From CF-162 sp963667205 (lineage in GTDB: Bacteria > Chloroflexota > Dehalococcoidia > SM23-28-2 > RBG-16-64-32): a stretch of 64,000 nucleotides of DNA. Below the pieces are notes generated by a model. It saw only the letters and a program-made list of their open reading frames with translations. It did no database searches and was not told the DNA's origin. The stretch covers positions 1,302,001 to 1,366,000 of the forward strand of contig OY762959.1 in assembly GCA_963667205.1 (NCBI GenBank). Direction: 5' to 3'. Made by a program: the position numbers and the translations under genes. Below, piece by piece: positions 24,585-33,622 of the stretch. How positions within the stretch are numbered: position 1 is the stretch's first letter; every line of letters begins with the position of its first letter.

Positions 24585-25739
24585 CTAGCTTTTCAGGATT
24601 TCCGCGGTATGCTGCCCCAGTGACGGCGACACACGGGCGACGTCGTCTGCGGAGCTTTGGAATCGGGCAGGCGCCTTGACTGCGGGCATCTCTGCTCCCC
24701 CGGGCGCGATGACCTTGCCGATCGCCTCCAGGTGGACGACCTGCTCTGAATTGACGACAGCCTCCTCGTCGTTGATCGGATACGCGTATGCGCCATATTT
24801 GCTGAGTAGTTCGATGGCTTCGGCGGAAGTCATTTCGGCGAAGGCCCGTTCCCAGTAGTGCTTGTAGTCGTGAGCGTAGCGACCGAAGGCGGCGCCTTCT
24901 GTCTTCATTTTATCATTGGTTTCCGGGTCCGCCAGGATCTCGTCTAGGTCTAGCTCTCGCATCATCGCGCCCCAATCATCGTCGTTGATTCTCGCGATCA
25001 CGAAGTATAAGCGGCCGTCTTTCGTTTGGTATCCGTGATCCGGAGGCTTGAGGTAGCTGTCCAAATGCAGCCCCCACCAATCGTCCGGATTGGATAGTGC
25101 GGCCCACATCGTCGAGCGCAAGAAGAGCATCGAGCCAAAGAGCGAGACGTGCACGCGACGGCTTCCCTCAGAACGGCCTCGCTTCAAACCCAGCCATGCC
25201 GCGAGACTGCCCTGCGTAGCGGCGATCGCCGTAAAGTAACTGGCGATGTCGCTTCCGAAACGCACCGGTGCCTCGTCGTGTTTACCCAATCCGCCAATCA
25301 TCTCAGAGGACATCTGGGCCACGAGCTCGGAAGAAGGCAAGTGCCGCCATGGCCCCTCCGGCCCGTAGCCACTGATCGAGCAGATGATGAGATTGGGGTT
25401 TGCGCGTAAGAGAGTGGCATAGTCCAGCGGCGGAATATACGCTGTCTCCGCGCTGTCTTCGATCAGCACATCGACCGACGCGGCGATGCGCCCCAGCTGC
25501 GCCTTGCCCTCGCTGGTCGTTACGTCAGCCACCACGCTTCGCTTACCAGCGTTCAGAGTTACGAAGACTGCGGAGTCGTCGCCAATCATCGGTGGCCCCC
25601 AAGTGCGAACGGGATCACCCTCTGGGGGCTCGATCTTAAGGACGTCCGCACCGGCGTTCGCGAAGAACATGCCGGTGAGGTTTCCCGCGTACGCGTGCGA
25701 TAGTTCAGCGACCTTCAAGTGCGAAAGGATCGCGCTCAC
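24585..25739 (-). CDS. CaiB/BaiF family CoA-transferase
   Basis: A 384-residue class III CoA-transferase that moves CoA between carboxylates. Visible are ELSHAYAGNLTGMFFANAGAD, VLKIEPPEGDPVRTWGPP, CSISGYGPEGPWR and the catalytic Asp candidate in SDIASYFTA. Its start overlaps the stop of the next CaiB gene (25736) by 4 bases. The two may form a heteromer, as in other tandem CaiB pairs, or act in sequence. Confidence 0.92.
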   Translation of the reverse strand: MSAILSHLKVAELSHAYAGNLTGMFFANAGADVLKIEPPEGDPVRTWGPPMIGDDSAVFVTLNAGKRSVVADVTTSEGKAQLGRIAASVDVLIEDSAETAYIPPLDYATLLRANPNLIICSISGYGPEGPWRHLPSSELVAQMSSEMIGGLGKHDEAPVRFGSDIASYFTAIAATQGSLAAWLGLKRGRSEGSRRVHVSLFGSMLFLRSTMWAALSNPDDWWGLHLDSYLKPPDHGYQTKDGRLYFVIARINDDDWGAMMRELDLDEILADPETNDKMKTEGAAFGRYAHDYKHYWERAFAEMTSAEAIELLSKYGAYAYPINDEEAVVNSEQVVHLEAIGKVIAPGGAEMPAVKAPARFQSSADDVARVSPSLGQHTAEILKS

Positions 25740-26959
25740 GATTCGCTCTCTTCGTTCAGCAGCTCGTCGAGGATCTCGGCCGTATGCTCGCCAGGAAGCG
25801 GCGTAGGGGAAAGTGGCAGGTTCGTGCCGTCCAGCTTCCAGGGAGGCCCGGAGAAACGTAGCCCGTCGCCCCAGACCTCCGAGTCGAGATCCTGGATGTA
25901 GCCGTTGGCGACGACCTGCTGGTGATACCAGAGCTCATTAAAGTCCATCAACCGCCCGCAAGGGACTTTGGCCTTTCGCAGCCGCAGGGTCCACCACTGT
26001 GCAGGCAGTGAAGCGAAATGATCAGCCAGTAGCTCGCTCAACTCGACCCGGTTCTCGACACGTCGGGGATTCGTCTGGAAGCGCTCCTCATCAACAAGGT
26101 CGCCGCGTTGGACAGCGCTGCAAAAGGCGCGCCAGTGCTTGTCGTTGGTGACAGACACTGCAAGATGCCGGCCATCCGCGCAACGGAAGGCTTCGTTAGG
26201 CGCGGTCACGCTGGCAACGCTGCCAAGCCGCGGCGGGACTTTGCCCGTGGCGAAGTATTCGGAGAACCGCGTTGTCTGCAGGTCCATTGACGCCTGGAGC
26301 ATGTTGAGTTCAATGAGCTCGCCCTCGCCCGTCTCTTCACGGTGTGCCAGTGCCATCAGCACAGCCTCAGCTGCCTTTGTACCGGTCAGGCCATCGAGCG
26401 GAGCATAGTATCGCGAGAACTCCGGATCACCGCCTTCGCGGCCGTTGAGCGAAATGAATCCTGTAAACGCCTGCGCCTGTGGGTCCGCTCCCAGTAGCTT
26501 GAGCATCGGCCCATCTTCGCCCCAACCGCTGATAGAGCAGTAGATCAGGCGAGGGTTCACGTCACGAACCTTCTCATAGTCCATGCCAAGTCTCGCCATG
26601 ACACCGGGCCGCATGTTCTGGATCAAGACATCGCAGTTCTTGAGGAGTCTGTAGGCGATCTCCCGGTCGAAGTCGCTTTTGAGGTCGAGGAACAGACCGC
26701 GCTTGTTTAGGTTCCACGCTATGTAGCCGATCGAGGTGCCGTTCACCAGGGGTGGAACGCCTGCGCCCAGCGTCGCCGGATCGACGTTGGGCTGCTCAAT
26801 GTGGATCACTTCCGCGCCCAAGAGTCCGAGCTGCAGGGAGGCCCAGGGTCCCACCATGGCGACCGTCAGGTCGAAAACTCGGATGCCTTCGAGCGGCCGC
26901 CGCCCGGCCGCATCGCCCTGTTCGATCGGCTGCGGCGTCGCATCCCTTGTTTGCGTCAT
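25736..26959 (-). CDS. CaiB/BaiF family CoA-transferase
   Basis: A 407-residue class III CoA-transferase: RVFDLTVAMVGPWASLQLGLL, HIEQPNVDP, CSISGWGEDGPM, and the catalytic Asp candidate in YAPLDGLTGTKAAEA. It ends PLPGEHTAEILDEL, the usual C-terminal signature. It follows the cyclase-family gene by 22 bp and overlaps the next CaiB gene. It is part of the unit controlled by operator D. Confidence 0.92.
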   Translation of the reverse strand: MTQTRDATPQPIEQGDAAGRRPLEGIRVFDLTVAMVGPWASLQLGLLGAEVIHIEQPNVDPATLGAGVPPLVNGTSIGYIAWNLNKRGLFLDLKSDFDREIAYRLLKNCDVLIQNMRPGVMARLGMDYEKVRDVNPRLIYCSISGWGEDGPMLKLLGADPQAQAFTGFISLNGREGGDPEFSRYYAPLDGLTGTKAAEAVLMALAHREETGEGELIELNMLQASMDLQTTRFSEYFATGKVPPRLGSVASVTAPNEAFRCADGRHLAVSVTNDKHWRAFCSAVQRGDLVDEERFQTNPRRVENRVELSELLADHFASLPAQWWTLRLRKAKVPCGRLMDFNELWYHQQVVANGYIQDLDSEVWGDGLRFSGPPWKLDGTNLPLSPTPLPGEHTAEILDELLNEESES

Positions 26960-26981
26960 ATCAACCCCTCACCTTGACGCC

Positions 26982-27935
26982 CTACTTGATTGCGTATGCA
27001 TTTGCCGGCGAGCCCACTCCCGCGGGGAGGTTGAGAGGCGATGACACGAAGAAGCACTCATATACTTGATCCTCCCGGCAGTCCCGGCCAAGCTCTTCCA
27101 AATCCCAAAGCTCGCCAATGGGCATGCCTAACAGTGGAATTAGGCGACGGTGAAGAAAATCCTTGCCCTGCACCGGGAGCACCTCGACGGCGGGGTTGTC
27201 TGCGCCGACGGCGGCGACACGCCTGTCCCAGAGCCACTCAGCCGTCTCCACAGCTCCGTGAAGGCCCGGCGACCTGAGCGTTGTCCCCCGGCCACCAAGG
27301 CTACCCCGCAAGCGATCACGCTCAGGCTGGCTGAGAGAAAGGTACCAGCCCACCCAGCCGGTGCGAAGAAGGATGATATCCCCTTCTTGCACAGCCACGC
27401 CTTGTGCCGCCAACACGCCATTCAAGAGCTCTGGTGTGATCGGGTACTCGTCGGCCGGGGAATAGTCGGGACTGCTCTCAAGGTGGGCCGCGACATCGAT
27501 CAGCAGACCTCGGCCGATGATCCCTCGCCGGGCAAGCACGTCTATGCCCAGGTGCCCGCCGTCCAGCTGCTGATCGTTGAGGCCCTGGTAGAAGCCGAAC
27601 TCCCTGTAACGGACGTGCGCTAGTCCGTCCCACTGGCTTGAGCACTGAAGGTGAAAGTTGTCGAGGTGATCGTCCCGTGCGACTCGATCTGACTCAACGT
27701 GGTGCTCGTAAGGTTCCCGCATGTCGGTCAGCGAAGGAGAGGGCTGATCCAGCGGCAAGTCGAGGTTGAAGACCCGGCCTTTCTTGACTAGCCCGGCCGC
27801 CTTGACGATGGAATCGACGCTCAAGAAGTTAAGCGTTCCCAGCTCATCCTCCTTGCCGAAAAGCCCCCAAGTGCAACGTTCGCCCGTCGGCATCTCGGGA
27901 AGCTTTCTGTATGAAGGAAGAGAACGCGTCATCAT
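26982..27935 (-). CDS. Cyclase-family (kynurenine formamidase-like) metal hydrolase
   Basis: A 317-residue protein of the cyclase superfamily, large subtype: GTLNFLSVDSIVKAAGLVKKG, DNFHLQCSSQWDGLAHVRY (in place of the HxGTHxDxP motif of small members), RGIIGRGLLIDVAAHL and GDIILLRTGWVGWYLSL. Relatives open amides, lactones or cyclic intermediates using metal. It is the first gene after operator D and heads the long minus-strand unit that ends with the thiolase-fold gene at 20272. Confidence 0.87.
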   Translation of the reverse strand: MMTRSLPSYRKLPEMPTGERCTWGLFGKEDELGTLNFLSVDSIVKAAGLVKKGRVFNLDLPLDQPSPSLTDMREPYEHHVESDRVARDDHLDNFHLQCSSQWDGLAHVRYREFGFYQGLNDQQLDGGHLGIDVLARRGIIGRGLLIDVAAHLESSPDYSPADEYPITPELLNGVLAAQGVAVQEGDIILLRTGWVGWYLSLSQPERDRLRGSLGGRGTTLRSPGLHGAVETAEWLWDRRVAAVGADNPAVEVLPVQGKDFLHRRLIPLLGMPIGELWDLEELGRDCREDQVYECFFVSSPLNLPAGVGSPANAYAIK

Positions 27936-27960
27936 GGAAGCATGTAGAAAGGGGCGAGAC

Positions 27961-27977
27961 TAGAGCGAGCGCTCGCA
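27961..27977. promoter_or_regulatory. Palindromic operator, site D
   Basis: TAGAGCGAGCGCTCGCA with the 12-bp perfect palindrome GCGAGCGCTCGC at 27965-27976. It stands in the divergent region between the cyclase gene (start 35 bp to the left) and the alcohol dehydrogenase (start about 120 bp to the right), so one site could control both directions. Confidence 0.75.
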
Positions 27978-28090
27978 CGACTAGGTTATACTACGGGCCG
28001 CAGACGAGCCTGTCAATTGAATCGCGGGCGGACCTGAGCCCCTCAGGGCGCGCACACGGGCCGCCCGAAAAGAGCGAAGGAGAGACCGCG

Positions 28091-29122
28091 ATGGCCACAG
28101 TAACTTCGACAATGAGAGCCGTCATGCTACGTGAACTCGGAGGCCCTGAAGTCCTCAGTATCGAGGACGTAGAGGTCCCGCGACCGGCCCCCGATGAAGT
28201 GCTGATCAGGGTCCGCGCCTGCGGCGTCTGCCGCCACGACGTCGTCGTCCGCAATGGCACGCAGCGGCGCGCTCACTCGCTGCCACTAATCCTGGGCCAC
28301 GAAATCGCCGGCGACGTCATCGAGGTCGGTCCAGCGGTGACCCTGTTCAAGGAGGGCGACCGTGTGGCCTGCAAACAGGTGGCGTCCTGTCGCCTGTGCC
28401 AGACGTGCCTGCGCGGCGCCGAAACCCTGTGCGACAACTGGCGCATCAATGAGGGCGGCTTTGCGGAGTACGTAACGATTCCTCATGAGAGCCTTGTCAT
28501 CATCCCCGACTCCGTTTCATATGAGGACGGAAGCGTGGTGTCCTGCGCGATGGGCGTCGGCTGGCACGCGATGAGGCAGGCGCAATTGGGTCCAACCGAC
28601 ACCGTGCTCATCACCGGCGCTGGCGGCGGGCTGGGAAGCCACTCCATACAGCTCGCCAGGCTGTTCGGCGCGACTGTCATCGCCCAGACGAGCTCAAAGA
28701 AGGAGGAGTTCGTGCGCGGGCTGGAACCCGATCACCTCATCATCAGCGATGACCTCGACTTCGCCGGGCAGGTTCATGAGGTGACCGGAGGCCGCGGCGC
28801 CGACGTCGTCATCGAGAACATCGGCCACGCCGCGTTCGAGCCTTCCTGGAAGAGCCTGGCCCGCCTTGGTCGCTTTCTCTTCGTAGGCGCGACAGCACCG
28901 GACACAATCTCCTTCAACCCTGCTCGCATCTTCATGAAGGGCGCGACCCTTTTCGGCGTGACGAGCACGCGCAAGATTGACCTCGAAGAGCTGATGGAAC
29001 TAGCCGGAATGGGGAAGGTAAAACCAATCGTCTCAGGCCGCTATGCGCTCGCCGAAATCAGCAAGGTGCATGAGCTGATGGAGAAAAACCAGATCCCAGG
29101 TCGCGCTGTTGTAATACCCTAA
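28091..29122 (+). CDS. Zinc-dependent alcohol dehydrogenase (MDR family)
   Basis: A 343-residue medium-chain dehydrogenase. Catalytic zinc site: Cys44 in RACGVCRHD with His70 and Glu71 in LGHEIAGD. Structural zinc: Cys100, 103, 106 and 114 in CRLCQTCLRGAETLC. Cofactor motif: GAGGGLGSHS. The ATG at 28091 has AAGGAGAG upstream; the frame is open to 27911 but the extension is not protein-like. It is transcribed divergently from the cyclase unit and probably oxidises an alcohol intermediate. Confidence 0.93.
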   Translation: MATVTSTMRAVMLRELGGPEVLSIEDVEVPRPAPDEVLIRVRACGVCRHDVVVRNGTQRRAHSLPLILGHEIAGDVIEVGPAVTLFKEGDRVACKQVASCRLCQTCLRGAETLCDNWRINEGGFAEYVTIPHESLVIIPDSVSYEDGSVVSCAMGVGWHAMRQAQLGPTDTVLITGAGGGLGSHSIQLARLFGATVIAQTSSKKEEFVRGLEPDHLIISDDLDFAGQVHEVTGGRGADVVIENIGHAAFEPSWKSLARLGRFLFVGATAPDTISFNPARIFMKGATLFGVTSTRKIDLEELMELAGMGKVKPIVSGRYALAEISKVHELMEKNQIPGRAVVIP

Positions 29123-29130
29123 GCGACTGG

Positions 29131-30327
29131 CTAAATCGATCCCAGGATAATTGCGCCCATGTGGCCACCCGCAACGAGCGAGGTTCGCGCGTCCGGCACC
29201 TGACAGGTAGAAGTGCCACGGATCTGGCGCACGGCCTCGATCAACAGGTTCATGCCGACGACGTAAGCCTCGGCAAGCATGCCACCGCTGGTGTTCGTCG
29301 GGATCTGGCCGCCGGGCCAGGCGCCCGCGCCGCCTTCGACGAACGGCCCGCCTTCGCCCTTCTTGCAGAAGCCAAGGTCCTCGTAGGCCATGAGCACCTG
29401 AATTGTGAAGGCGTCGTAGAGTTGCGCTACGTCGATGTCGGATGGCTTGAGACCGGAACGCGCCCAAAGGTCGGCGGCCATCGCGGAGAGATTTGCTGAA
29501 GGATAGCCAGCATAGCCGTGCACAGTCGTGATCGCCAGCACTGTCCGGTAGGCGGAAGCGAGCAGCCTGACCGGTTTGCTGCGCAGATCGCGCGCGACAT
29601 CGGCCGTCGTCACGATCAAGGCACCAGCGTTGTCACTCTCCATGCAGCAGTCGAGTAGGCGAAGCGGTGAGGCGACCACGCGTGAAGCTTGGTGGTCCTC
29701 CAGTGAGATAGCGTCGGGGCGCAGCGCCTTTGGGTTGCGGCTCCCATGGCGGCGCGAGTTGACGGCGATCACGCCGAGCTGGCTGCTTGTCGTACCGTAC
29801 TCGTGCATATGGCGCTGCGCCTCCAGCGCATAGTGCTGGACTGGCACGGAGATGCCATAAGGGGCCGCGAAGGCACCCGACATCATCTCATCAAACGCGG
29901 ACGAGTGGTGCACCCGCCGGCCCAGCGGGCTCTCGCCGGCAGCGTGAAAGAGACCACCGGGGCGACCGAGACGCGCCTGCCCGGTCTGGCGAATGGAGCG
30001 GTACACAGCCACGTATCTCGCCCGACCAGAAGCAACGGCCATCGCTGCAAGCGAAACCGATTCGGTCGTGCCACCACCAGAGGTCTCCAGCGGTTGCGCA
30101 GAGAAGCGGAAGTTGCGGAGGCCGAGGCCATCGATGATCGCGGTTGCGGTATTGCGCTCGTGCGCGTAGGAGACGAGTCCATCGATCTCCTGCGGATCTA
30201 TGCCAGCATCCTGCGCAGCTGCCACGATCGCCTGGAGCGCCAAGGCAAGCTCGCTGTCCGGACTGGCGGCGCGCTTGTAGAAGTCCGATTCCCCGATACC
30301 GACGATGCAGGCGTCGTTCAGAGCCAT
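29131..30327 (-). CDS. Thiolase-fold protein (SCP-x-like), nucleophile Cys replaced
   Basis: A 398-residue thiolase-superfamily protein: GIGESDFYKRAASPDSELAL, GLVSYAHERNT, YDAFTIQVLMAYEDLGFC, IPTNTSGGMLAEAY. The usual nucleophile region reads ETSGGGTTES, Gly-rich and without Cys. No DUF35 gene is adjacent; the lone DUF35 at 12157 may be its partner. It overlaps nothing, sits 8 bp after the convergent alcohol dehydrogenase, and follows the CaiB gene at 30359 in the same direction. Confidence 0.85.
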   Translation of the reverse strand: MALNDACIVGIGESDFYKRAASPDSELALALQAIVAAAQDAGIDPQEIDGLVSYAHERNTATAIIDGLGLRNFRFSAQPLETSGGGTTESVSLAAMAVASGRARYVAVYRSIRQTGQARLGRPGGLFHAAGESPLGRRVHHSSAFDEMMSGAFAAPYGISVPVQHYALEAQRHMHEYGTTSSQLGVIAVNSRRHGSRNPKALRPDAISLEDHQASRVVASPLRLLDCCMESDNAGALIVTTADVARDLRSKPVRLLASAYRTVLAITTVHGYAGYPSANLSAMAADLWARSGLKPSDIDVAQLYDAFTIQVLMAYEDLGFCKKGEGGPFVEGGAGAWPGGQIPTNTSGGMLAEAYVVGMNLLIEAVRQIRGTSTCQVPDARTSLVAGGHMGAIILGSI

Positions 30328-30358
30328 ACGTCACCTGGTTCTATCACGGCCGTTCGAT

Positions 30359-31582
30359 CTACGCGACGCCGGCTGCGCGCAGTTCGTCGATCTCCTGGGC
30401 CGAGTAGCCAATCTCTCGGAGGATCTCCTCTGTGTGCTCGCCGATCTCGGGCGCCACACGCTGCATGGCCATCGGCGTGTCGCTGAAGCGGATGGGGTAG
30501 CCCGGCTGGCCGACGCGGCCCAGGACCGGGTGGTCGACCTCGATGAGGTATTCCTCGGCCCAGAACTGCGGGTCGTGCACCATATCCGTTACCCGGTTAA
30601 TACGGCTGGCCACGATTCCCCTCTCCGAGAGAATATTCTCCCATTCCAGGGCCGTCTTCTCCTGCATCGCTTGCGCGATGATCGCGCGCAACTCGGCGGC
30701 GTGCTCTTTACGACCGCTAATGTTGCTGAAGCGTAGGTCATCCAGGAGGTCCGACCGGCCGATCGCCTCGCAGAGCGGGCGCCAGGCCGCATCCGGCTGA
30801 AACGCCGCGATCATCAGCCAGCGCTGGTCTGCGCAAAGGTAGGACGAGTAGAGCGGGTTCGGCTGCTGTTGCCAAGGGACGCTGCGGAACTCAGCCTTGC
30901 TAACGAGCGCGGTGTAGACGCTGTCGTATTGGGCCCACATCATCGTTCCTAACTGCGACGTCTCCGCCTTCTGTCCCTTTCCCGTGCGCTCTCGGACAAA
31001 GAGGGCGTTGACAGTTGCGTAGGCAGTCATCTGCGCTGTGAAAAGGTCACAAAGCGAGCCAACAGGGTACCGGGGCTCGTCGGGATCGCCTTCGACGTGG
31101 CCGACGAACATGAATCCCGTGCGAGCCATGCCGATGGGGTCAAAGCAGCGCTTGCCCGCGTCCGACCCCCGCGTGCCAAAGCCTGTGGTCAGCACGTAGA
31201 CAAGCCGCGGGTTAGCAGCCGACAAGCGCTCATAATCTAAACCCATCTTCAGAAGCGACTCCTCTCGCAGGTTGGTCAGAAAAACGTCCGCGGTGGCGAG
31301 CAGACGCGCGAACACCTCTGCACCCTCTTCCGACTGTAGGTTCAGAGTAATGCCGCGCTTGCCTCGGTTGAACTGATCGGCGTCCAGGTGGACGCTACGC
31401 CCGTTAACATCTTTGGTCCGCGGGACTCCCCAGCGCTCTATTATCCCACGGACTGGGTCTCCCGTCGCAGGGTGTTCCACCTTGATCACGTCGGCACCCA
31501 TCTCGGCCAGCATGACGCCAGCGAAGGGCCCCTGAGCGTAGAAGCTCAAGTCGATCACTCTGATCCCGCTTAATGCCCCCAC
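30359..31582 (-). CDS. CaiB/BaiF family CoA-transferase
   Basis: A 407-residue class III CoA-transferase: RVIDLSFYAQGPFAGVMLAE, VEHPATGDPVRGI, VLTTGFGTRGSDAGKR, and the Asp candidate in YPVGSLCDLFTAQ. It ends APEIGEHTEEILREIGYS. It lies 30 bp downstream of the livM-like permease gene and is likely co-transcribed with it, which ties transport to CoA activation. Confidence 0.92.
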   Translation of the reverse strand: MGALSGIRVIDLSFYAQGPFAGVMLAEMGADVIKVEHPATGDPVRGIIERWGVPRTKDVNGRSVHLDADQFNRGKRGITLNLQSEEGAEVFARLLATADVFLTNLREESLLKMGLDYERLSAANPRLVYVLTTGFGTRGSDAGKRCFDPIGMARTGFMFVGHVEGDPDEPRYPVGSLCDLFTAQMTAYATVNALFVRERTGKGQKAETSQLGTMMWAQYDSVYTALVSKAEFRSVPWQQQPNPLYSSYLCADQRWLMIAAFQPDAAWRPLCEAIGRSDLLDDLRFSNISGRKEHAAELRAIIAQAMQEKTALEWENILSERGIVASRINRVTDMVHDPQFWAEEYLIEVDHPVLGRVGQPGYPIRFSDTPMAMQRVAPEIGEHTEEILREIGYSAQEIDELRAAGVA

Positions 31583-31612
31583 AGGTCATGACTCCTGACG
31601 TCAAGTAGCTTC

Positions 31613-32644
31613 TTAATGTGTTGGTTCTCCAGAAAGAGTCGAGCTTCCTGTACCGCGAAGGCGCTCCCACAGCCTTCGTCCTTCGGATCGGATCTGACCT
31701 ACGACGCCCGTCATCCCGAATGGCATGGCCAACATAATCGCGATAAGTAGGACACCGTTTACTCCCGTGTTTGTGTTCGGAGAGAAACTCAGGAGCTCGG
31801 GCAAAAAGACGACCAGCATGGCACCAAAGAACGGCCCTGTAACATTCATCGCGCCACCTATCAATACAATGAGGGTCAATTGGATGGCGGCATCTAGGCC
31901 GAAGAAATCCGGAGCGAGAAAACGAAGGTGAAAGGTCAGGAGGGCCCCGCTCAAGCCAGCGAAGGCACCACTGATTGCGAAAGCGATAAACTTCATCCGC
32001 ATTGTCGCGATACCCAAGGACCTCGCCAAATCTTCGTTCTCCTTAATCACAACAAGAAGCCGGCCGAATCGAGTTCGGTTGAGCAGCCAGAAGGCGATTA
32101 TTGATACGCCCATGAGCGACGAATAAAGACCCAAGAACTCGTTTGTTGAATCCAGTCGCCAACCCAGGAGACTCGGACGCTCTAGAACCAAAAAGCCATT
32201 GTGGGCTCCCGTGAAGTCGCCGAGATTCTTCACCGTAATCGTGAAGAGCACCGTAATAATGAACGTAACGATAAGCAAGTAGTGCCCCCGTGCGCGGAGC
32301 GAAGGCAGGGCAGAGAGCAATCCGAAAGCGGCACCTAGCATCAACGATATGCCGAGAACCGGGAGCATCGGAACGTTGTAGTCCTCCGACGCGATGCCAG
32401 CAGCGTATGCGCCAAGGCCCCAGGCGCCTGCGTGTGCCATTGAGAGCAACCCGCTACGTCCGTACAAGAACGCCAAGCCATTGCAGGCGATCACAAATAT
32501 GGCCATGGTCGTCGCTAGCGACTTAGTTCTTTCGGTGGCGAAGGCACCTATGCCCGCGAAGAACGCCACGATCAACATCACCGCCAGAAAGGTGAGAAGA
32601 ACAGACGGAAGGTGCGGAAGGCGCAGACGCGCGCTTGCAAACAT
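31613..32644 (-). CDS. livM: Branched-chain amino acid-type ABC permease, LivM-like
   Basis: A 343-residue permease with about 9-10 hydrophobic segments and the family motif GRSGLLSMAHAGAWGLGAYA. It also has LARSLGIATMRMKFIAFAISGAFAGLSGAL, the ATPase-contacting loop region. It follows the LivH-like gene without a gap. The substrate is probably not an amino acid, given the CoA-pathway context; that is inference. Confidence 0.92.
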   Translation of the reverse strand: MFASARLRLPHLPSVLLTFLAVMLIVAFFAGIGAFATERTKSLATTMAIFVIACNGLAFLYGRSGLLSMAHAGAWGLGAYAAGIASEDYNVPMLPVLGISLMLGAAFGLLSALPSLRARGHYLLIVTFIITVLFTITVKNLGDFTGAHNGFLVLERPSLLGWRLDSTNEFLGLYSSLMGVSIIAFWLLNRTRFGRLLVVIKENEDLARSLGIATMRMKFIAFAISGAFAGLSGALLTFHLRFLAPDFFGLDAAIQLTLIVLIGGAMNVTGPFFGAMLVVFLPELLSFSPNTNTGVNGVLLIAIMLAMPFGMTGVVGQIRSEGRRLWERLRGTGSSTLSGEPTH

Positions 32645-33517
32645 CTAGTGGATGCTCGCTCCTTCTGTACCGCGAAAGAGGCCCCTGGGCCGGATCATGA
32701 TAATGAGAATCATGACCAGAAATGGATAGCTATCGCTCCATCCCGCCTCCACATATCCGCCCATGAACGACTGCAGGATCCCCAGCATCATGCCGATGAC
32801 TGCCGCCCCAGCGACACTCCCTAGACCACCGATTAGCGTAACGGCGAATCCGATGAAGACAAGTTCGAGTCCAAGAAATGGTGTCAGAGTTCCGAGAGTG
32901 GCGATGAGACCGCCGGCGAGTCCGGCCAGAGCGCTTCCCAAGAAGAAAATGAGTGTCGTTAGCTTCGACACTTCGATGCCAAGTAATTGCGCCGTCTCGC
33001 GATCCTCGGCAGCGGCTCTTATCGCTCGCCCAGTTTTGGTCGCCTGCAGAAAAACGAATAGCGCAGCGATACTTATTAACGATATACCCAGGATCAACAC
33101 CCTCTGACTCGGAAAGACGAGACCGCCGACCTTAATCGTGTCTCGCAGCGGCGGCAAAAGAACTTTCGTGTCCGTTCCCCATACCTCCACCACCACTAGT
33201 TCGATTACCGCAATTAGGCCAAGTGACACGATGAACCCTACGATCGGACGCGCGTAGGTCCATTTGAATAGTCCTTGCTCCATGGCGACCCCTACTGCTC
33301 CGCAAAGGAGAGACGCTCCGATAAGCGCTGGAGCGTATCCTACGCCTGCCTCCGATAACGAGAACGTTACGTAGGCACCAAGCACTAAGGTTTGTCCGTG
33401 CGCAAAGTTGACCAGTCCTGATAGCCCATAGATCAGCGTGATTCCCAACGCTATCAAGGCGAACAACGCGCCATTCACGGATCCGTTGAACAATAGCTGA
33501 ATAAATTCAGTCATCAA
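32645..33517 (-). CDS. livH: Branched-chain amino acid-type ABC permease, LivH-like
   Basis: A 290-residue permease: NGSVNGALFALIALGITLIYG, LVNFAHGQTLVLGAYVTF and the coupling loop AIRAAAEDRETAQLLGIEVSK. It starts 105 bp after the stop of the binding-protein gene and is followed directly by livM. The unit reads binding protein, LivH, LivM, CaiB, thiolase-fold protein, and is probably controlled from operator E. Confidence 0.92.
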   Translation of the reverse strand: MMTEFIQLLFNGSVNGALFALIALGITLIYGLSGLVNFAHGQTLVLGAYVTFSLSEAGVGYAPALIGASLLCGAVGVAMEQGLFKWTYARPIVGFIVSLGLIAVIELVVVEVWGTDTKVLLPPLRDTIKVGGLVFPSQRVLILGISLISIAALFVFLQATKTGRAIRAAAEDRETAQLLGIEVSKLTTLIFFLGSALAGLAGGLIATLGTLTPFLGLELVFIGFAVTLIGGLGSVAGAAVIGMMLGILQSFMGGYVEAGWSDSYPFLVMILIIMIRPRGLFRGTEGASIH

Positions 33518-33622
33518 TCATCGGCCGACGTATTTTACGTGGAGTGAGCTTAAGTCGTTTAGGGACTTCCTAGATCTCACGGCCATGAAGAAACCATTCA
33601 TAACCGTTCAGTGACCTGGGGG